Origin: a bacterium
GTDB lineage: Bacteria; Patescibacteriota; Patescibacteriia; UBA1558; S5-K13
DNA: 7,786 nucleotides
Direction of reading: 5' to 3'
Assembly: GCA_021106915.1 (NCBI GenBank)
Contig: JAIOTH010000059.1
Span: forward strand, 1-7,786
This document shows positions 5,404-7,786 of this stretch, one piece after another (positions within the stretch are counted from its first letter, which is position 1; each line of letters begins with the position of its first letter). Under the pieces are notes generated by a model, which had not been told where the DNA came from, made no database searches, and saw nothing but the letters and a program-made list of their open reading frames with translations. The position numbers were made by a program, and so were the translations under genes.

Positions 5404-5435
5404 TGATAATGATTCCTAATAGTATTTTATTACTA
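5404..5435. promoter_or_regulatory. Candidate perR autoregulatory operator
   Basis: Two overlapping symmetric signals lie over the perR -10 and start point. TAGTA-N6-TACTA (5420-5435) spans the -10 box. TGATAATGATTCCTA (5404-5418) matches the Bacillus PerR box at 10 of 14 positions, and GATAATGATT inside it is an exact half of the 19-bp Fur box. The position fits repression of perR by its own product. The match is only partial and the background is A/T-rich. Confidence 0.4.
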
Positions 5436-5452
5436 ATAAGAAATTTTGTCAA
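5424..5452 (-). promoter_or_regulatory. Sigma70-type promoter of perR
   Basis: On the minus strand TTGACA (5452-5447), a 17-base spacer, then TAAAAT (5429-5424). Hexamers and spacing are identical to the trmB promoter. Transcription would start near 5417, giving a leader of about 103 bases before the ATG at 5314. It lies just downstream of the terminator of the preceding gene, so perR-rbr-dfx is an independent unit. Confidence 0.72.
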
Positions 5453-5471
5453 ATTAATTAAAACTGGAAAC

Positions 5472-5505
5472 AAAAAAATGCTCTTCATGTGAAAGAGCAT
5501 TTTTT
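5472..5505 (-). terminator. Rho-independent terminator of the zinc-ribbon gene
   Basis: AAAAAATGCTCTT (5473-5485) and AAGAGCATTTTTT (5493-5505) form a perfect 13-bp stem with a 7-base loop. Read on the minus strand it ends in a run of seven T (from A5472-5478) and begins 11 bases after the zinc-ribbon stop codon. The opposite strand also carries six T, so it is potentially bidirectional, although no plus-strand gene leads into it. Confidence 0.88.
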
Positions 5506-5515
5506 AAAATAAAAT

Positions 5516-6175
5516 TTATTTTTTCTTTTTCTTAATAGTTTTCTTTTTCACAGCTTTTTTAACTGGTTTTTTAGCTGCAACTTTTTTCTTAACAGTCACT
5601 TTCTTTGCAGTAGATTTTTTTGTAATTTTCTTTGCTACTTTAGTCTTAGCTTTAACAGCAACAACTTTTTTCACTACTTTTTTAGCCGCCTTTTTAACTG
5701 GAACTGAGCCTAAACTTTTTAATATTTGATCTAACTTTTCGTTAATAACTTGAAGTTGTTTTTCAAAAGTATTAGACCGATTATCACTTCTAAATCCTCT
5801 TCCTTTATTATTATCTGCTTGACCCTCTCTTTTAGCAAAACAATTAGAACAAAAAACAGGCTTGTCGCTAGTAGGTTTAAATGGTATTTCACAATCATCA
5901 CCACATTCCGCACAGACAGCACTATACATTTTTCGATCACGATTACGATCACGATGACTAGATCTAGAAAAATCTCGATCATTAGATCTTCTAGAGCTTG
6001 ATCCGCCTTTATTTTCAAAACAACTACTACAAAAAATAGGTTTATTGCCAGTAGGTTTAAACGGAACCTCACAACTCTGACCACACTCATCACAAATTGC
6101 TCGATACATTTCTGGTCGACCGCCATCTCTTCTATAGTTAGACCGGCCTCCTCTATCTCTATTAAAATTTCCCAT
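5516..6175 (-). CDS. Two CxxC-x17-CxxC zinc-ribbon domains plus lysine-rich tail
   Basis: 219 residues. Residues 1-22 are Arg/Gly/Asp-rich. Two near-identical zinc ribbons follow: C28-x2-C31-x17-C49-x2-C52 and C88-x2-C91-x17-C109-x2-C112. Each has the core MY(R/S)A(I/V)C(D/A)ECG..CE(V/I)PFKPT and an extra Cys (C35, C95). The linker (~56-82) is Ser/Arg/Asp-rich, with alternating RD and RN. Residues ~135-157 (FEKQLQVINEKLDQILKSL) look like a short coiled coil. Residues 159-219 hold 30 lysines among Ala, Val and Thr, like histone H1 or bacterial H1-like tails. The domain is known from candidate-phylum bacteria and Methanosarcina as an uncharacterised CxxC-x17-CxxC family. DNA or RNA binding is likely; chromosome packing or an RNA-related role is inference. 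It has its own promoter and a strong terminator, so it is probably expressed alone. Confidence 0.88.
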   Translation of the reverse strand: MGNFNRDRGGRSNYRRDGGRPEMYRAICDECGQSCEVPFKPTGNKPIFCSSCFENKGGSSSRRSNDRDFSRSSHRDRNRDRKMYSAVCAECGDDCEIPFKPTSDKPVFCSNCFAKREGQADNNKGRGFRSDNRSNTFEKQLQVINEKLDQILKSLGSVPVKKAAKKVVKKVVAVKAKTKVAKKITKKSTAKKVTVKKKVAAKKPVKKAVKKKTIKKKKK

Positions 6176-6212
6176 ATATTTATATTATTTTATTTAATAA
6201 AATTATAATTAA

Positions 6213-6241
6213 ATCTTATCCTTTTTAGAGGTAAAAAGCAA
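6213..6241 (-). promoter_or_regulatory. Likely promoter of the zinc-ribbon gene
   Basis: On the minus strand TTGCTT (6241-6236), a 17-base spacer, then TAAGAT (6218-6213), 38 bases before the ATG at 6175. The spacer contains CTTTTTA-GAGG-TAAAAAG (6221-6238), a 7-bp palindrome with a 4-base loop just after the stop codon of the phosphatidyltransferase gene. It might be a weak terminator for that gene or an operator. Confidence 0.4.
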
Positions 6242-6245
6242 TAAT

Positions 6246-6914
6246 TTAGTGATCATTTTGTTCGTGCTTATTTCTCATATCAATTTTCCACAAATTCTTT
6301 TGGGTTTTATAAACAACTATAATTAAACCAATCACAATGAATACAAAAGAAAATGGAAGGGCAAATAATAAATACGTTTTACCAAAAATAATAAATAGAG
6401 TATTAATAATGATAAAAAGCAATCTAATTTCAGTAGGTCCAATTTTTAAATATGAAATCTCAAACTCATTAGTAGCTGCAAAAGATAAAAATGAATTAAC
6501 CATATATCCAGCCAAAATTGCTAAAGTAAAAAACTGTATATAACGATATTCCATTGGAAGAAAAAATACATAAGAAATAAGAATGGCACATAAAAAGAAA
6601 TAATCTAATAAATGATCCATATAAAATCCCCACTTAACTAAACCTGTATCCCGATAACGACCGACAGCTCCATCAAATAAATCAGTAATATATTGGAATA
6701 CAATCATTATCGACGATAACCATAACCAATTTAAATTTTTCTGAGCTAAATATCCTGATAAAATAATTAATCCTGACCAAATTATAGTGGTTAAAGTTAA
6801 ATGATAGGTCTCAATACCCTTGGGAATCTTAGCTACATATTTAGCCACAAACTTTTTTTCCCAAGGAGTAAATAAAGATTCACCTTTCTTTTTGTCACCA
6901 GCAAATTTTTCCAT
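6246..6914 (-). CDS. CDP-alcohol phosphatidyltransferase family membrane protein
   Basis: 222-residue polytopic membrane enzyme that would transfer a phosphatidyl group from a CDP-linked lipid to an alcohol in phospholipid synthesis. The signature lies at residues 78-104: D78-x2-D81-G82-x2-G85-R86, then G96-x3-D100-x3-D104, supplying the metal- and CDP-binding aspartates. It departs from the canonical DG-x2-AR-x8-G pattern in two ways: Gly replaces Ala before Arg, and the gap to the next Gly is nine residues instead of eight. Hydrophobic segments lie at ~44-58, 63-77, 103-119, 126-148, 165-178 and 181-202. The N-terminus is cytosolic and Lys-rich. The acceptor alcohol cannot be read from the sequence. 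It starts 11 bases after the hydrolase gene, so the two are probably co-transcribed. No Shine-Dalgarno precedes the ATG. Confidence 0.85.
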   Translation of the reverse strand: MEKFAGDKKKGESLFTPWEKKFVAKYVAKIPKGIETYHLTLTTIIWSGLIILSGYLAQKNLNWLWLSSIMIVFQYITDLFDGAVGRYRDTGLVKWGFYMDHLLDYFFLCAILISYVFFLPMEYRYIQFFTLAILAGYMVNSFLSFAATNEFEISYLKIGPTEIRLLFIIINTLFIIFGKTYLLFALPFSFVFIVIGLIIVVYKTQKNLWKIDMRNKHEQNDH

Positions 6915-6925
6915 ATTATTTTATA

Positions 6926-7786
6926 TTAATTTTTCGTAATTATAAAATCTTTAGCAATATGCCACTTCGGACGTTGCCAAGTTTCATTAAACTCGCTAAC
7001 TTCTTTTTCATGAACAATTCTAGTTTTTTCATTACCGTCTAAAAAAAGAACTAAATTTAATTCCGATTTATCACTATCATATTCTTCTGCAAACTTTTGA
7101 GCAAATTGATTCGGTGATACTATCAATCGACCATTAAGTTCACTAAGTTCCATATTAAATTTATCAATTCCCGAGAAAGCTTTATAGACCAACTCTGAAC
7201 ATACTAAAGCGTTATCAGTGACAAAATTAAAATCAAAGTCATATGGCTTACCAAAATGCTCTAAAGCCTGCGTTATAATTTTAAAATGATCAGAACGGTT
7301 AAAATCTTTTACGCGTAATACAGCTATTGAATCAGCATTTGTACTTTCCTCTAATGATAAGAGTATTACTCCTGGACGTTTTGATTCAATTACGGCATAT
7401 TTATACTCTTTTTCATCTTGCTGATTAAATTTTTCATAAACTTCCGGATAAGTATCTTCTAATAATTTACTAAAGGACTGTCCGTTTAACTCTGGTAAAG
7501 CATCAAAATATTTATCTAAATATTCAATAGTGCCTATATGCAAAGCGCTATGAGTCCAATATCCAGGTATTCCAATATTTGTCGCATGCCACTCTCGTCT
7601 TTCTAAAATAATGTCTCCTGGTAATAATTTTTCTTTATATTTATTAATAATTTCAGCATTAATATGATATCCTCGATCCGTAGCTCTGATATGGCTAATA
7701 TTTGTAGCAGCTTCTTTTTGAATTGGAAACCATAATTTAAAAGAATTTTTTTCAAGAAAATTTAAGGGATTATTTACTACTAAATC
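6926..7786 (-). CDS. YiiX/NlpC-P60-like permuted papain-fold hydrolase, 5' end beyond the window
   Basis: The frame is open to the window edge, so at least 286 residues are encoded and the true start lies upstream. A TTG at 7543 would cut the domain and is not the start. Numbering from the edge, PGDIILERREW (~55-65), then IPGYWTHSALHIGT (~72-85) with catalytic His79, and later DNALVCSELVY with catalytic Cys196 follow the His-before-Cys order of circularly permuted NlpC/P60 proteins (YiiX/YebB-like, C92 peptidase group). Such enzymes cut amide, peptide or acyl bonds, often in cell-wall or lipid substrates. The substrate here is unknown. The C-terminal ~70 residues add a beta-rich extension ending near KDFIITKN. 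Neighbouring lipid synthesis suggests an envelope role. The nature of the N-terminal ~50 residues is unclear. Confidence 0.8.
   Translation of the reverse strand, partial: DLVVNNPLNFLEKNSFKLWFPIQKEAATNISHIRATDRGYHINAEIINKYKEKLLPGDIILERREWHATNIGIPGYWTHSALHIGTIEYLDKYFDALPELNGQSFSKLLEDTYPEVYEKFNQQDEKEYKYAVIESKRPGVILLSLEESTNADSIAVLRVKDFNRSDHFKIITQALEHFGKPYDFDFNFVTDNALVCSELVYKAFSGIDKFNMELSELNGRLIVSPNQFAQKFAEEYDSDKSELNLVLFLDGNEKTRIVHEKEVSEFNETWQRPKWHIAKDFIITKN

Noticed and set aside
5750..6001. Plus-strand 83-codon frame antisense to the zinc-ribbon gene
   Set aside because: The TITITITMTRSRKISIIRS-type repeat is the complement of the RD/RN-rich linker, with no independent support.
5731..6126. 131-codon minus-strand frame inside the zinc-ribbon gene
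   Set aside because: It is a shifted frame of the same strand; its I/V/L-rich repeats merely mirror the two ribbon copies. The other frame has conserved CxxC motifs.
7541..7543. TTG as the start of the papain-fold hydrolase
   Set aside because: The frame continues open to the window edge and the upstream part encodes the PGDII and WTHSA blocks required for the catalytic fold.

Overview
The window looks like a piece of a small, very A+T-rich bacterial genome, most probably a Patescibacteria/CPR-type organism. That is inference. It rests on the base composition, a TrmB-family regulator in a bacterial-looking gene set, a CxxC-x17-CxxC zinc-ribbon protein, a GC-rich TGTCATCCTGAA-type dispersed repeat, short intergenic gaps and almost no Shine-Dalgarno sequences. 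LspA, DksA/TraR and sigma70-type TTGACA-N17-TAAAAT promoters say Bacteria rather than Archaea. Every complete gene ends in TAA and tryptophan is TGG, so the standard code fits.

Left part, plus strand (1-3362). A promoter overlapped by a TTGTCA dyad drives a TrmB-like regulator (267-998). Six bases later comes an unrecognised secreted, cysteine-free protein (1005-2309). After a 200-base gap with an imperfect hairpin, a DksA/TraR zinc-finger protein (2511-2873) abuts lspA, signal peptidase II (2874-3329), which ends at a clear terminator.

Middle (3363-3757), no intact gene. On the minus strand lies a mutM (Fpg DNA glycosylase) remnant whose first ~40 codons are joined to its last ~20 (3378-3567). 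Next to it is a GC-rich palindromic repeat (3601-3716).

Minus-strand oxidative-stress cassette (3758-5452): perR, then rubrerythrin, then desulfoferrodoxin (superoxide reductase). PerR keeps the peroxide-sensing ligand set, including the Asp that sets PerR apart from Fur/Zur. Superoxide is reduced to H2O2 by Dfx, H2O2 to water by Rbr, and PerR should derepress the set when oxidised. The perR promoter has the same hexamers and spacing as the trmB promoter. Both genes have ~100-base leaders that carry a nearly identical block with a tandem ATTAGTAT motif and upstream reverse-complement partners. This shared leader is the most unusual signal in the window.

Right part, minus strand (5472-7786). 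A gene for a two-zinc-ribbon protein with a 61-residue tail that is half lysine (5516-6175) ends at a strong hairpin terminator. Upstream of it are a CDP-alcohol phosphatidyltransferase (6246-6914) and, 11 bases before that, a YiiX/NlpC-P60-like permuted papain-fold hydrolase (6926 to beyond 7786). The hydrolase reads open through the window edge and keeps its catalytic His and Cys.
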